Positions 39,717 through 48,091 are shown, numbered from the stretch's first letter. The stretch is 64,000 nt of DNA from Candidatus Rhodobacter oscarellae (GCF_001078595.1 NZ_LFTY01000002.1:3842035-3906034); one strand, 5' to 3'. Notes: generated by a model from the letters alone, not told the origin. A program made the numbers and translations.

Positions 39717-40301
39717 ATGGCGAAGCTCTACTTTCACTACTCGACGATGAACGCGGGCAAGTCGACGCTGCTATTGCAGGCGTCGTTCAACTACCGCGAG
39801 CGCGGGATGGCGACGTATTTGCTGACGGCGCGGTTTGACGACCGCGCAGGCGAGGGCCGCATTGCCAGCCGGGCGGGGCTGAGCGAGGCGGCGGACCTCT
39901 TTACGCCGGGCGAGGATCTCTTTGCCAAGCTGGAGGCGCGCATTGAGCGCGGCCGGGTGGATTGCGTGTTCATCGACGAGGCGCAGTTCTTGGAGAAGGA
40001 GCAGGTGTGGCAGCTCGCCCGCGCGGTGGACGATCTGGGCGTGCCGGTGATGTGCTACGGGCTGCGGGTGGATTTCCAAGGCGAGCTGTTTCCCGGATCG
40101 GCTGCCCTGCTGGCGCTCGCGGACGAGATGCGCGAAGCGCGCACGATCTGCCACTGCGGCAAGAAGGCAACGATGGTGGTCCGGCAGGACGCCGATGGAA
40201 ACGTGCTGACCGACGGCGCACAGGTTCAGATCGGCGGCAACGAGACCTATGTGTCGCTCTGCCGACGGCACTGGCGAGAAGCGACGGGCGATAAAGCGTA
40301 A
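39717..40301 (+). CDS. tdk: thymidine kinase
   Basis: A 194-residue type II thymidine kinase of the pyrimidine salvage pathway. P-loop STMNAGKSTLL at the N-terminus, the Walker B-like VDCVFIDEAQFL, the lasso-region ELFPGSAALLALAD, and zinc ligands in ICHCGKKA and SLCRRHW. ATG at 39717 lies 12 bp after the HupE-like stop. A terminator hairpin follows. Confidence 0.96.
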   Translation: MAKLYFHYSTMNAGKSTLLLQASFNYRERGMATYLLTARFDDRAGEGRIASRAGLSEAADLFTPGEDLFAKLEARIERGRVDCVFIDEAQFLEKEQVWQLARAVDDLGVPVMCYGLRVDFQGELFPGSAALLALADEMREARTICHCGKKATMVVRQDADGNVLTDGAQVQIGGNETYVSLCRRHWREATGDKA

Positions 40302-40305
40302 TCCA

Positions 40306-40328
40306 AAGGAGCGCCTTCGGCGCGCTTT
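40306..40328 (+). terminator. terminator after tdk
   Basis: GCGCC (40311-40315) pairs with GGCGC (40319-40323) around a TTC loop, and flanking AAAG and CTTT extend the stem. It starts four bases after the tdk stop. Confidence 0.55.
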
Positions 40329-40481
40329 ACATCTCGTCGTCGTCCTCCGTCCTCCTCCTCGGGCCGTCCGGACGCGAGGATGCGCGTCCTAAGAACCTTG
40401 GCGCCAACCGCCCGCACGGAGCCGGAGGCGAGTACGGGCTAAACATGCGTGAGCGCAGCGAACTCCGCTTAGCAACGGGCC

Positions 40482-40826
40482 CTAGTACATTCGACCGCCG
40501 ATGGGCACGTCCTTATCAGGCACCAGCAGCACCACCTCGCCGTCCTCATCGGGCACACCCAGCACCAGCACCTCGGACATGAACTTGCCGATCTGGCGCG
40601 GCGGGAAGTTCACCACGCCCATCACGCGCTTGCCCGGCAGGTCCTCTGGCGCGTAATGCGCCGTGATCTGGGCGGAGCTTTTGCGCTCGCCAATCTCGGG
40701 CCCGAAATCCACCCAGAGCTTGATCGCGGGTTTGCGCGCCTCCGGGTAGGGCTCGGCGCGCAGGATCTGGCCCACGCGGATATCCACGCGCAGGAACTCG
40801 TCAAAGCTCAGATCGGCGTCGCTCAT
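40482..40826 (-). CDS. csaA: CsaA-like tRNA-binding (OB-fold) protein
   Basis: A 114-residue protein formed by a single tRNA-binding OB domain, as in CsaA and the C-terminal domain of MetG: FDEFLRVDIRVGQILRAEPYPEARKPAIKLWVDFG, then SSAQITAHYAPEDLPGKRVMGVVNFPPRQIGKFMSEVLVLG. CsaA has been described as a secretion-related chaperone, but the tRNA-binding fold is what is visible. Its ATG overlaps the proC stop (ATGA), so it is translated after proC. Confidence 0.88.
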   Translation of the reverse strand: MSDADLSFDEFLRVDIRVGQILRAEPYPEARKPAIKLWVDFGPEIGERKSSAQITAHYAPEDLPGKRVMGVVNFPPRQIGKFMSEVLVLGVPDEDGEVVLLVPDKDVPIGGRMY

Positions 40827-41626
40827 CCGGCCAGCTCCCTTCCTCGATCCGCGGCGGCCTTCACGGCTTCTTCCAGAAGCACGGGAAAGCCGCGATCCTG
40901 GTCCATCAGCACCTCGAGCGCGGCAGCCGTGGTGCCGGCCGGGCTGGTGACGTTCACTCGCAGCTGCGCGGGGTCCTCTGCGGCCTCCATCGCCAGGGCG
41001 CCGGCGCCCGCCACTGTGGCCTTGGCGAGCTGCAACGCCAGTTCCGGCGACAGGCCCTCCTTGGCGCCCGCGGCTGCCATTGTCTCGATCAGGTGGAACA
41101 CATAGGCCGGGCCGGAGCCTGACACCGCCGTCACCGCGTCGATCTGCGCCTCGGTGTCCAGCCGCACCACCTGTCCGACCGCTTTGAGCAGCGCCTCTGC
41201 CAAATCGAGATGCGCCGCCGTGGCGCCGGTGTTCCCGATGATCGCCGTGATCCCCTTGCCGATGGCGGCGGGCGTGTTGGGCATCGAGCGCACGATGGGC
41301 ACTGCTCCGAGTGCGTCCTCGAAGCTCGCGATGGTCGTGCCCGCGGCGATCGAGACAAAGAGCGTCTCGGCGCCCAAGGCGCGCAACCCCGGCAGCGCAT
41401 CGCCCATCATCTGCGGCTTCACCGCGATCAGGGCCACCGCGGGGCTCTCTGGCAGGTCCGCGTTCACATGCACGCCCGTGCCCTGCAGCCAGTCCGAAGG
41501 ATAGGGATCCAGCACCCAGACCGCGTCCTTTGAAAGCCCCTCGCCCAGCCAGCCCGCCAGCATCGCCGAGCCCATCTTGCCGCAGCCCAAAAGGACGAGC
41601 CCGCGGCGTTCTATCTCTTCAAACAT
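40823..41626 (-). CDS. proC: pyrroline-5-carboxylate reductase
   Basis: A 267-residue NAD(P)H enzyme that makes proline from 1-pyrroline-5-carboxylate. Dinucleotide motif LVLLGCGKMGSAMLAGWL, then AGTTIASFEDALG, VRSMPNTPAAIGKGI, AVSGSGPAYVFHLIETM and the family signature LRVNVTSPAGTTAAALEVL. A terminator-like hairpin ends only two bases before its ATG at 41626, an unusual leader that could influence its expression. CsaA-like gene follows in overlap. Confidence 0.95.
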   Translation of the reverse strand: MFEEIERRGLVLLGCGKMGSAMLAGWLGEGLSKDAVWVLDPYPSDWLQGTGVHVNADLPESPAVALIAVKPQMMGDALPGLRALGAETLFVSIAAGTTIASFEDALGAVPIVRSMPNTPAAIGKGITAIIGNTGATAAHLDLAEALLKAVGQVVRLDTEAQIDAVTAVSGSGPAYVFHLIETMAAAGAKEGLSPELALQLAKATVAGAGALAMEAAEDPAQLRVNVTSPAGTTAAALEVLMDQDRGFPVLLEEAVKAAADRGRELAG

Positions 41627-41628
41627 GG

Positions 41629-41655
41629 AAAAGCCCCCAGTGGTGAACCGGGGGC
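41629..41655 (-). terminator. intrinsic-terminator hairpin directly ahead of proC
   Basis: On the minus strand GCCCCCGGT and ACTGGGGGC form a stem over the short loop TCACC (41655-41633), followed by TTTT (41632-41629), then CC and the proC ATG. It may end the ybjN-like transcript (stop at 41752) or act as a leader structure for proC. Confidence 0.65.
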
Positions 41656-41751
41656 CAACCTAGCCGCCGCAGCGGCGCATGCAATCGCGAAATTCTGGTC
41701 CCAGATGCAGGCCCGAAACTAGGCCCGCCCGTAGGCCTCTGCGATGGCCAC

Positions 41752-42219
41752 CTACATGGCTTCCGCGGGGGATTGATCGCCCCAGGCCACCAGCTGGAAG
41801 GCCGGGTAGAAGCGCTCGGCGGATGACACAGCGGCCGCGATCAGCCGGTCAATCTGCTCCGGCGCGACCACCTGCCCGCCCGCAAGCACCAGCCCGTAGC
41901 GGTAGACCATCAGGCGCTGCTCCTGCCAGTAGGTGAAGGCCCCGGCCCAGCACATGTCGTTGGTGCGGTTGAGCACCTCGTAGATCCCGGACAGCTTTTC
42001 CTCGGGGGGCTCCATCTCGAAGGTGCAGATGAGCCGCAGGGTCTCGTCATAGCCGGACCAGGCGAGCGTGATTGAGTAGGTGCGCCACTGGCCCTCGACC
42101 GCCATGGCGATCTGGTCGTCCGCCACACGGTCAAAATCCCACTCGTGATGGGCGGCAATATGCTCCACCACGTCGATGGGATGCAGGTCGTCTGTATGAA
42201 ACTCTTGGGATAGGGACAT
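41752..42219 (-). CDS. YbjN-domain protein
   Basis: A 155-residue protein with the YbjN / type III secretion-chaperone-like fold: YDETLRLICTFEMEPPEEKLSGIYEVLNRTNDMCWAGAFTYWQEQRLMVYRYGLVLAGG. In roseobacters a protein like this is commonly encoded directly upstream of proC, as here. Its function is not established. ATG at 42219 is well placed, and a 22-bp perfect dyad lies about 90 bp upstream of it. Confidence 0.82.
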   Translation of the reverse strand: MSLSQEFHTDDLHPIDVVEHIAAHHEWDFDRVADDQIAMAVEGQWRTYSITLAWSGYDETLRLICTFEMEPPEEKLSGIYEVLNRTNDMCWAGAFTYWQEQRLMVYRYGLVLAGGQVVAPEQIDRLIAAAVSSAERFYPAFQLVAWGDQSPAEAM

Positions 42220-42306
42220 CGCCCGCCTCGCTTTCTATCGCTACTGGTGGGTCTTTGCCCACTAGAAGTCGCTTCCTGCTCTAGGTTCTGGGTGAATTGC
42301 CCCATC

Positions 42307-42328
42307 CCCCTACGACATATCGTAGGGG
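42307..42328. promoter_or_regulatory. 22-bp perfect dyad upstream of ybjN-like gene
   Basis: CCCCTACGA and TCGTAGGGG are exact complements separated by CATA. It sits in the 196-bp gap upstream of the ybjN-like gene (start 42219, minus strand) and downstream of the SLC13 gene. Operator and hairpin-terminator readings are both possible; there is no T-run on either side. A second short palindrome GATTCGCGAATC lies at about 42399-42410, close to the SLC13 stop. Confidence 0.45.
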
Positions 42329-42415
42329 ACGGTGATTCGTTGTGTAAAGCCTTATTTGTGTGGCAGCTCAAATAAGTTGGGGATCATTCTGGGGGCGATT
42401 CGCGAATCGTCCGAA

Positions 42416-44218
42416 TCAGAGCGGCCAGATCACCGGTATCATCAGCGACGCGATCAGCCCCACCGAGAGGTTCAGCGGCACGCCCACGCGCAGGAAATCG
42501 GTGAACTTATAACCGCCGGGCCCGTAGACCAGCATGTTCGTCTGATACCCGATGGGCGTGGCAAAGCTCGCGCTTGCCGCGACCATCACCGCGATCACCA
42601 GCGGGCGCGGGTCCAGCCCCAGCGCCGCGGCGAGCCCGATGGCGATGGGCGTGACCACCACCGCCACGGCGTTGTTGGACACCAGCTCGGTCAGCACGCT
42701 GGTCAGCAGGTAGACCGCCCAGATGATCAGCCAGGGCGGCAGCTTGGCCAGCCAGGGCGCCAGCGCCTCGGCGATCAGGGACACCGCGCCGGTGGCCTCC
42801 AGCGCCGCACCAATGGCCAGCATCGAGAAGATCAGTGCCAGCAGCCGCCCGTCGATGAAGCCGAACGCCTCCTCGGCGTCGATGCAGCGCGTGATCAGCA
42901 CTGTGGCTACGGCCAAAACGGCCAGCAACAGGATCGGTGCCACCGCGAAGGCCGCCAGCCCCACGATCCCGAGAAGTGCGGCAATCGCCACCGGGGCATG
43001 GCCGCGCCGAAAGGCGCGCTCCTGTGGCTTAGAGACGTCCCCGAACCGCATGTCCTGCGCCAGGCGGGCAATGTCGGCGGGCGAGCCCTCTAGCAAGAGC
43101 GTGTCGCCGACACGCACCACCAGATCGTCAAGCTGCCGGCCGATGTTCTGATTGCGCCGATGCACCGCCAGCGGATAGACGCCATAGCGCCGCCGCAGGC
43201 GCAACTCGCCCAGAGAGCGCCCCACCAAGCGCGCACCGGGGGGCACCAGCACCTCAACGGTCTCGGTCTCCACCGCCGAGACCTGATCGATCCGGCGCAG
43301 CGACTTGTTGCGCTGCAGGCTCAGCAGCTCGGTGATCTGACTGCGTAGCACCACACGGTCGCCGACCTCCAGCGTGACGGCCTTCAGGTCGCGCCGCAGC
43401 GAGGCGTCGCCACGGATCACGTCGATCAACCGCACCCCGTCGCGCTTGAACAGCTGCACGTCCAGCACCTCGCGCCCGATGAGGTCGCTGTCGGGGGGGA
43501 TCACCGCCTCGGCGAAGAACTTCATCTTCGACCGCGTGCCGCCCAAGAGGCTGGCCATGCTGTCGCGTTCGGGCAGCAGCCGCGGCGCGATCAGCCACAG
43601 GTACAGCATCCCCCAGGCGACGAGGATCAAGGCGAGCGGCGTGACCTCAAAGATCGTGAAGGGCTCTAGGCCTTGGGTGCGGGCCACGCCGTCGACCAGC
43701 AGGTTCGTGGAGGTCCCTATCAGCGTCAGCGTGCCGCCAAGGATCGCGCCATAGCTGAGCGGGATCAGCAGCTTCGAGGCCGCCACGCCCAAACGCCTGG
43801 CCAATTGCACAAAGACCGGGATCATCACCACAACCACGGGCGTGTTCGACACGATGGCCGAGGAGATCACCACGAACCCCATCAGGCTGGCCAGCGCCAA
43901 GGCGGGGCGCGTCGCCGCAGTGCGGTCCACGCCCGAGGTGAAGGCGCTCAGGGCGCCGGTGCGCACCAAAGCGCCCATGATGATGAACATCGCCGCGATG
44001 GTCCATGGCGCAGGGTTAGACAGGACGGCCAGAGCCGCGTCATACGGCAACAGCCCCAAGCCGAGCATCAAGGCGACGCCCGCGATGGCCACCACCTCGG
44101 TCGGGTAGCGCTCGCGCAGAAAGAGCACGAACATCGCCGCGACGACCGTCAGCGCCAGGACCGCTTCGCCCGTCTGTGAGAGCCCCAAGTCTATCATTTC
44201 ACCACTCGTTTCATACAT
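42416..44218 (-). CDS. SLC13-type anion permease with two RCK_C (TrkA-C) domains
   Basis: A 600-residue transporter: about six helices, then two regulator-of-conductance C domains (around residues 213-285, SDLIGREVLDVQLFKRDG..., and 300-375, RLVGRSLGELRLRRRYG...), then six more helices. Conserved membrane motifs are SSAIVSNTPVVVVMIPV and LTELVSNNAVAVVVTPI, each carrying the SN-T/A loop that binds Na+ and substrate in divalent-anion symporters. The substrate may be sulfate or a dicarboxylate. ATG at 44197 (MIDLGLSQ) is a possible alternative start. Confidence 0.87.
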   Translation of the reverse strand: MYETSGEMIDLGLSQTGEAVLALTVVAAMFVLFLRERYPTEVVAIAGVALMLGLGLLPYDAALAVLSNPAPWTIAAMFIIMGALVRTGALSAFTSGVDRTAATRPALALASLMGFVVISSAIVSNTPVVVVMIPVFVQLARRLGVAASKLLIPLSYGAILGGTLTLIGTSTNLLVDGVARTQGLEPFTIFEVTPLALILVAWGMLYLWLIAPRLLPERDSMASLLGGTRSKMKFFAEAVIPPDSDLIGREVLDVQLFKRDGVRLIDVIRGDASLRRDLKAVTLEVGDRVVLRSQITELLSLQRNKSLRRIDQVSAVETETVEVLVPPGARLVGRSLGELRLRRRYGVYPLAVHRRNQNIGRQLDDLVVRVGDTLLLEGSPADIARLAQDMRFGDVSKPQERAFRRGHAPVAIAALLGIVGLAAFAVAPILLLAVLAVATVLITRCIDAEEAFGFIDGRLLALIFSMLAIGAALEATGAVSLIAEALAPWLAKLPPWLIIWAVYLLTSVLTELVSNNAVAVVVTPIAIGLAAALGLDPRPLVIAVMVAASASFATPIGYQTNMLVYGPGGYKFTDFLRVGVPLNLSVGLIASLMIPVIWPL

Positions 44219-44312
44219 TTCCTATGTGAACGCTGCGGCGCATATCGGCAACCGGTTTGCCGAGAAGCCAATAATTCCCGACTGACTTGAGGTGCAAAGC
44301 TAGGCGCACGTC

Positions 44313-44512
44313 TTTGGCCTGGAGCGGGCATTGGCGCGCCGCCATTTTCTTGCAAGAAAATGGCGAAACTCTTCCAAGAGTTTCTACAGCGCGCCACGAA
44401 ATGATCACTCTATCCCAACCTCTTATCCGCGCGCGGGACCACTTTCCTTGCAAGGAAAGTGCATATCTCTTGCAAGAGATTTGGCGCGCCCAAACGCCCG
44501 CCCCAGGCCAAA
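44313..44512. repeat. 200-bp TIR-flanked palindromic element (copy A)
   Basis: The ends are inverted repeats: TTTGGCCTGGAGCGGGC...GGCGCGCC on the left (44313-44340) and its near-complement on the right (44483-44512). Inside are four hairpins: a perfect 24-bp palindrome (44341-44364), a GAAACTCTT-CC-AAGAGTTTC hairpin (44365-44384), a perfect 22-bp palindrome (44440-44461) and ATCTCTTGCAAGAGAT (44465-44480), with a 55-bp spacer in the middle. Copy B at 47878 is the same element inverted. No open frame is under visible selection. It lies between the SLC13 gene and the acyl-CoA ligase. Confidence 0.8.
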
Positions 44513-44519
44513 ACACCCC

Positions 44520-46148
44520 CTACAGTTCCGCCGCCACCTTGCGCAGCTGGAACTTCTGGATCTTGCCGGTTGAGGTCTTGGGCAGCTCTTGGAACACCAC
44601 GCGCTTGGGCGTCTTGAACCCGGCCAGGCGGGCGCGGGCGAAGGCGATGACCTCGGCCTCCTCGGCGCTTGCGCCCTCCTTTAGCTCGATGAAGGCGCAG
44701 GGCACCTCGCCCCATTTGTCGTCGGGCTTGGCCACCACAGCGCAGAGCGACACGGCGGGATGGTGCATCAATGCGCCCTCGACCTCGACCGAGCTCACAT
44801 TCTCGCCGCCCGAGATGATGATGTCCTTGGCGCGGTCGGCGATCTGCATATAGCCGTTGGGGTGCTGCACCGCGATGTCGCCGGAGTGGAAATACCCGCC
44901 GGCGAAGTCCTTGGCCGTGGCCTCGGGGTTCTTCAGATAGCCCTTCATGACCGAGTTGCCGCGGATCATGATCTCGCCCTGGGTGGTGCCGTCCATCGGC
45001 ACCTGCTGCAGGGTCTCGGGGTCCTTGACGGTGATGTGCTCCATCATCGGGTAGGCGACGCCCTGGCGGGCCTTGATTGCGGCCTGCTCATCCTCGGGCA
45101 ATGCGTCCCAGTCGGCGTCCCAAACGCATTCGGTGACGTGGCCATAGGTCTCGGTCAGCCCGTAGACCTGCATCACGTTGAAGCCGAGCTTGCCGATGGC
45201 CGCCAGCGTGGCCGCGGCGGGGGGCGCCCCGGCGGTGCAGACCTCGACAATGTGGTCAAAGGCGCGCCGCTCTTCGGGCTTGGCGTTCACGATGGCGTTC
45301 AGCACGATTGGCGCGCCGCCGAAATGCGTGGCGTCCTCGTCGGCGATGGCGTTGTAGATGTTCTTGGCGGTGATGTCGCGGCAGCAGATCACCGTGCCCG
45401 CCACCAGCGGCATCATCCAGGTGTGGTTCCAGCCGTTGCAGTGGAACAGCGGCACAATGGTGAGGTATCGCGGATGCAAGGTCATCCGCCACGACACGAC
45501 CGTGCCCATGGTCATCAGGTACGCACCGCGATGGTGGCAGACCACGCCCTTGGGCCGGCCGGTGGTGCCGGAGGTGTAGTTCAGCGAGATGCTCTCCCAC
45601 TCATCCTCGGGCATGTGCCAGGCAAAGCCGTCATCGCCGCCCACGAGGAAGTCCTCGTATTCCACATAGCGCCCGGTGGCGGGGAAGCCCGCCTGCGGGT
45701 CGGCGACCTCGATGATCTCGGGTCCGTCGCCCTCTATCAGCGCAAGCGCGGCCTCGGCGGTGGGCAAAAAAGCGGTGTCGATAAAGGCCAGCTTGGCCTC
45801 GGCATGGCCAAAGATGTAGCCCACCGTGTCGGGCTCTAGCCGCGTGTTGATCGTGTTCAGCACAGCGCCGCAGGCGGGCACGCCGAAATGGGTCTCGGCG
45901 GCGGCGGGGATGTTGGGCAGCATGGTCGAGACGACCTCGCCGGGCTTGATGCCTTTGGCGGCCAGAGCCGAGGCCAGCCGGGTGCAGCGCGCGTGATACT
46001 CCGCATAGGTCTTGCGGTGGCTGCCATAGACCACGGCCTCGCGGTTGGGGAATACCAGCGCGGCGCGATTGAGATGGCTCAAAGGCGTCAGCGGCACGTA
46101 ATTGGCCGCGCATTTCTCCAGCCCCGTCTCGTCTGCCATCCAGCCCAT
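44520..46148 (-). CDS. acyl-CoA synthetase (DmdB-like)
   Basis: A 542-residue ANL ligase. Motifs: LNYTSGTTGRPKGVVCHHRG (P-loop), VYGLTETYGHV, FHSGDIAVQHPNGYMQIADRAKDIIISGGENVSSVEVEG (A7-A8) and the catalytic lysine in KTSTGKIQKFQLRK. The N-terminus (EKCAANYVPLTPLSHLNRAALVFP) and overall length resemble the 3-methylmercaptopropionate-CoA ligases (DmdB) of DMSP-degrading roseobacters, but the same group also includes medium-chain ligases, so this is a possibility only. ATG at 46148 has GGGAGGA upstream. Its stop lies 8 bp from repeat copy A. Confidence 0.85.
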   Translation of the reverse strand: MGWMADETGLEKCAANYVPLTPLSHLNRAALVFPNREAVVYGSHRKTYAEYHARCTRLASALAAKGIKPGEVVSTMLPNIPAAAETHFGVPACGAVLNTINTRLEPDTVGYIFGHAEAKLAFIDTAFLPTAEAALALIEGDGPEIIEVADPQAGFPATGRYVEYEDFLVGGDDGFAWHMPEDEWESISLNYTSGTTGRPKGVVCHHRGAYLMTMGTVVSWRMTLHPRYLTIVPLFHCNGWNHTWMMPLVAGTVICCRDITAKNIYNAIADEDATHFGGAPIVLNAIVNAKPEERRAFDHIVEVCTAGAPPAAATLAAIGKLGFNVMQVYGLTETYGHVTECVWDADWDALPEDEQAAIKARQGVAYPMMEHITVKDPETLQQVPMDGTTQGEIMIRGNSVMKGYLKNPEATAKDFAGGYFHSGDIAVQHPNGYMQIADRAKDIIISGGENVSSVEVEGALMHHPAVSLCAVVAKPDDKWGEVPCAFIELKEGASAEEAEVIAFARARLAGFKTPKRVVFQELPKTSTGKIQKFQLRKVAAEL

Positions 46149-46227
46149 CTGCAATCCTCCCAAAGGCTAAAGTGCGAAGGGTTTAGCGCCGCTTGCCCCG
46201 ATTGCAAAGCCGCATTATGGGCGAGGG

Positions 46228-47160
46228 ATGACGGACACTATGACAACCCGACCATTGCTGGCCGCAGGATGCGTTGTCGCCGCGATGGCGCTGATCGGAT
46301 TGGTCGACAATCTCGTGGGCATGATCGCCGCGCGCGCGGGCCTCTGGCAGTTCCATTTCCTGCGCGCGGCGATGGCGCTGGCATTCTTGGCGGTGGCCGC
46401 GCCGCTTCTCGGGTTGAGCCTGCGCCCGCGCCGCGTCTGGGCCGCGGCGCTGCGCGGCAGCTTCATCGCGATCTCCATGCTGTTCTACTTTGGCGCGCTG
46501 AGCTTCATGAGCGTGGCAGAGGCCTCGGCGGGGATGTTCACCGCGCCGATCTTTGTGATGGCGATCACGGTGCTGGTGCTGCGCCAGCGGGTGCCGATGT
46601 TGAACGTGGCGGCGGGGCTCATAGCCTTCTGCGGCGCTTTGCTTGTGCTGCAGCCAGACGTCACCGGCGGGACCCTGGCGCGGCTGATGCCGCTGGGCGG
46701 CGCGTTCTTTTACGCCTGCGGGGCGGTGGTCACGCGCAGGCTTTGCGCGCAGGAGGGCACGCTGGCGCTGCTGACCGCCTTTTTCACTGCGCTTTTGATC
46801 ATCGGCGCCGTGGGCGCTGCGGGCTTGGCCATGAGCGCGACCGCTGCGGCCGATGGGGCGGATGGCTTTATGCTGCGCGCCTGGGGGCCGATGACCCCGA
46901 CGCTCTGGTGGCTCATTGCGGCACAGGCCGTGGGCTCGGTGATCGGCGTGGGCCTGCTGACGCGGGCCTACCTGCTGGCCGAGGCGCCCTATGTGGCGGT
47001 GTTCGAATACGTGCTGCTGATCTTCGCCTCGGCCTGGACCTGGGTGCTGTGGGGGCAGGCTCTGAACGGGACGGCCTGGCTGGGAATAGGGCTCATCTTC
47101 GGGTCCGGATTGCTTCTGGCGCGGGCCGAGCGGCGATCCAGGCCACATATCGGCACCTAA
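46228..47160 (+). CDS. DMT-superfamily (EamA) permease
   Basis: A 310-residue inner-membrane protein with two EamA repeats and about ten helices. Typical blocks are LWQFHFLRAAMALAFLAVAAPLL, SEAS-like AEASAGMFTAPIFVMAITVLVLRQRV and AYLLAEAPYVAVFEYVLLIFASAWTWVLWGQ. ATG at 46228. Divergent from the acyl-CoA ligase by 79 bp. Substrate unknown. Confidence 0.88.
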   Translation: MTDTMTTRPLLAAGCVVAAMALIGLVDNLVGMIAARAGLWQFHFLRAAMALAFLAVAAPLLGLSLRPRRVWAAALRGSFIAISMLFYFGALSFMSVAEASAGMFTAPIFVMAITVLVLRQRVPMLNVAAGLIAFCGALLVLQPDVTGGTLARLMPLGGAFFYACGAVVTRRLCAQEGTLALLTAFFTALLIIGAVGAAGLAMSATAAADGADGFMLRAWGPMTPTLWWLIAAQAVGSVIGVGLLTRAYLLAEAPYVAVFEYVLLIFASAWTWVLWGQALNGTAWLGIGLIFGSGLLLARAERRSRPHIGT

Positions 47161-47210
47161 CGGACAGTTTTGGCTGTGTAACTTCTGGCGTTTTCTGCTA
47201 AGGGGCCGTC

Positions 47211-47858
47211 ATGATTGTTTCTCGTGGCCGTCGTTACATTTTTGTGCATATTCCCAAGACCGGAGGCACCGCCCTGACGCTGGCGCTGGAGGCCCGCGCA
47301 AAACGCGACGACATCATCATCGGTGACACGCCCAAGGCGCGGCAGCGGCGCAAGCGCCTGCAGGACGTGGCAGTCAAAGGCAGATTGTGGAAGCATTCGA
47401 CACTGGCCGATATCGACGGGCTGGTAACGGCGGACGAGCTGGACGACTTCTTTCTGTTCACATTGGTGCGCAACCCCTGGGACCGCATGGTCAGCTACTA
47501 CCATTGGCTGCGGGACCAGAGCTTTGACCACCCGGCGGTGCATCTGGCGCAGGCGCTGGAATTCGCGGGCTTCGTGCGGCACCCGCAGACCCAGACCGCG
47601 ATGCGCGCCGCGCCCTCGACGGCCTATATGCGGGACGCCCAGGGGCGGCTGCGGGGCGCGCATTATGTAAGGCTGGAGCACCTGACCGAGGACCTCGCCC
47701 CGTTGGAGGCGCATCTTGGCTTCCCGCTGAGCGACATGCCCCGCGCCAACGCCTCCGATCGCGCGCGCGACTACCGCAGCTATTATGATGACGAGCTGGC
47801 CGAGCTGGTCGCAAAGCTGTCGAAGGCCGACATCCAGCAGTTCGGGTATTGTTATTAG
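47211..47858 (+). CDS. sulfotransferase-family-2-type protein
   Basis: A 215-residue protein with the PAPS 5'-phosphosulfate-binding loop YIFVHIPKTGGTALTLAL and the 3'-phosphate-binding segment FLFTLVRNPWDRMVSYYHWL. This is the bacterial relative of heparan/chondroitin-type sulfotransferases, commonly acting on surface glycans. Acceptor unknown; no glycan genes adjoin it, though a lipid-linked sugar cluster lies at 26.9-32 kb. It is followed at 20 bp by repeat copy B. Confidence 0.86.
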   Translation: MIVSRGRRYIFVHIPKTGGTALTLALEARAKRDDIIIGDTPKARQRRKRLQDVAVKGRLWKHSTLADIDGLVTADELDDFFLFTLVRNPWDRMVSYYHWLRDQSFDHPAVHLAQALEFAGFVRHPQTQTAMRAAPSTAYMRDAQGRLRGAHYVRLEHLTEDLAPLEAHLGFPLSDMPRANASDRARDYRSYYDDELAELVAKLSKADIQQFGYCY

Positions 47859-47877
47859 CGCTGCGCGGCGGCGGTTC

Positions 47878-48076
47878 TTGGCCTGGAGCGGGCCTTTGGC
47901 TGCGCCAAATCTCTTGCAAGAGATTTGCACTTTCCTTCCAAGGAAAGTGGCCCCGCGCGCCGGTAAGAAGTTGCGATAGAAGAATCATTTCGGGGAGCGC
48001 TGAAGAAACTCTTGGAAGAGTTTCGCGATTTTCTTGCAAGAAAATTGCGGCGCGCCAATTACCGCTCCAGACCCAA
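47878..48076. repeat. 200-bp TIR-flanked palindromic element (copy B, inverted relative to A)
   Basis: Ends TTGGCCTGGAGCGGGC (from 47878) and, complemented, TTGGGTCTGGAGCGG (48076 inward to GGCGCGCC). Hairpins: AAATCTCTTGCAAGAGATTT (47907-47926), a CACTTTCCTT-CC-AAGGAAAGTG stem (47928-47949), GAAACTCTTGGAAGAGTTTC (48005-48024) and ATTTTCTTGCAAGAAAAT (48028-48045). Complemented, it aligns with copy A with about 20 substitutions and no gaps across some 185 bases. It lies between the convergent sulfotransferase and MATE genes, where it could act as a two-way terminator. Confidence 0.8.
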
Positions 48077-48091
48077 CAGCGACCGGACCCT

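Noticed and set aside
44313..44512. CRISPR array
   Set aside because: The repeated palindromes differ in their arms, are unequally spaced and have no spacer-repeat periodicity; no cas genes are nearby.
44331..44573. Similar 55-60-residue frames in repeat copies A (+) and B (47855-48058, -), e.g. MARRHFLARKWRNSSKSF versus MARRNFLARKSRNSSKSF
   Set aside because: The differences between copies fall on all three codon positions, with no third-position bias, so the frame is open by chance within a structured repeat and is not a conserved peptide.
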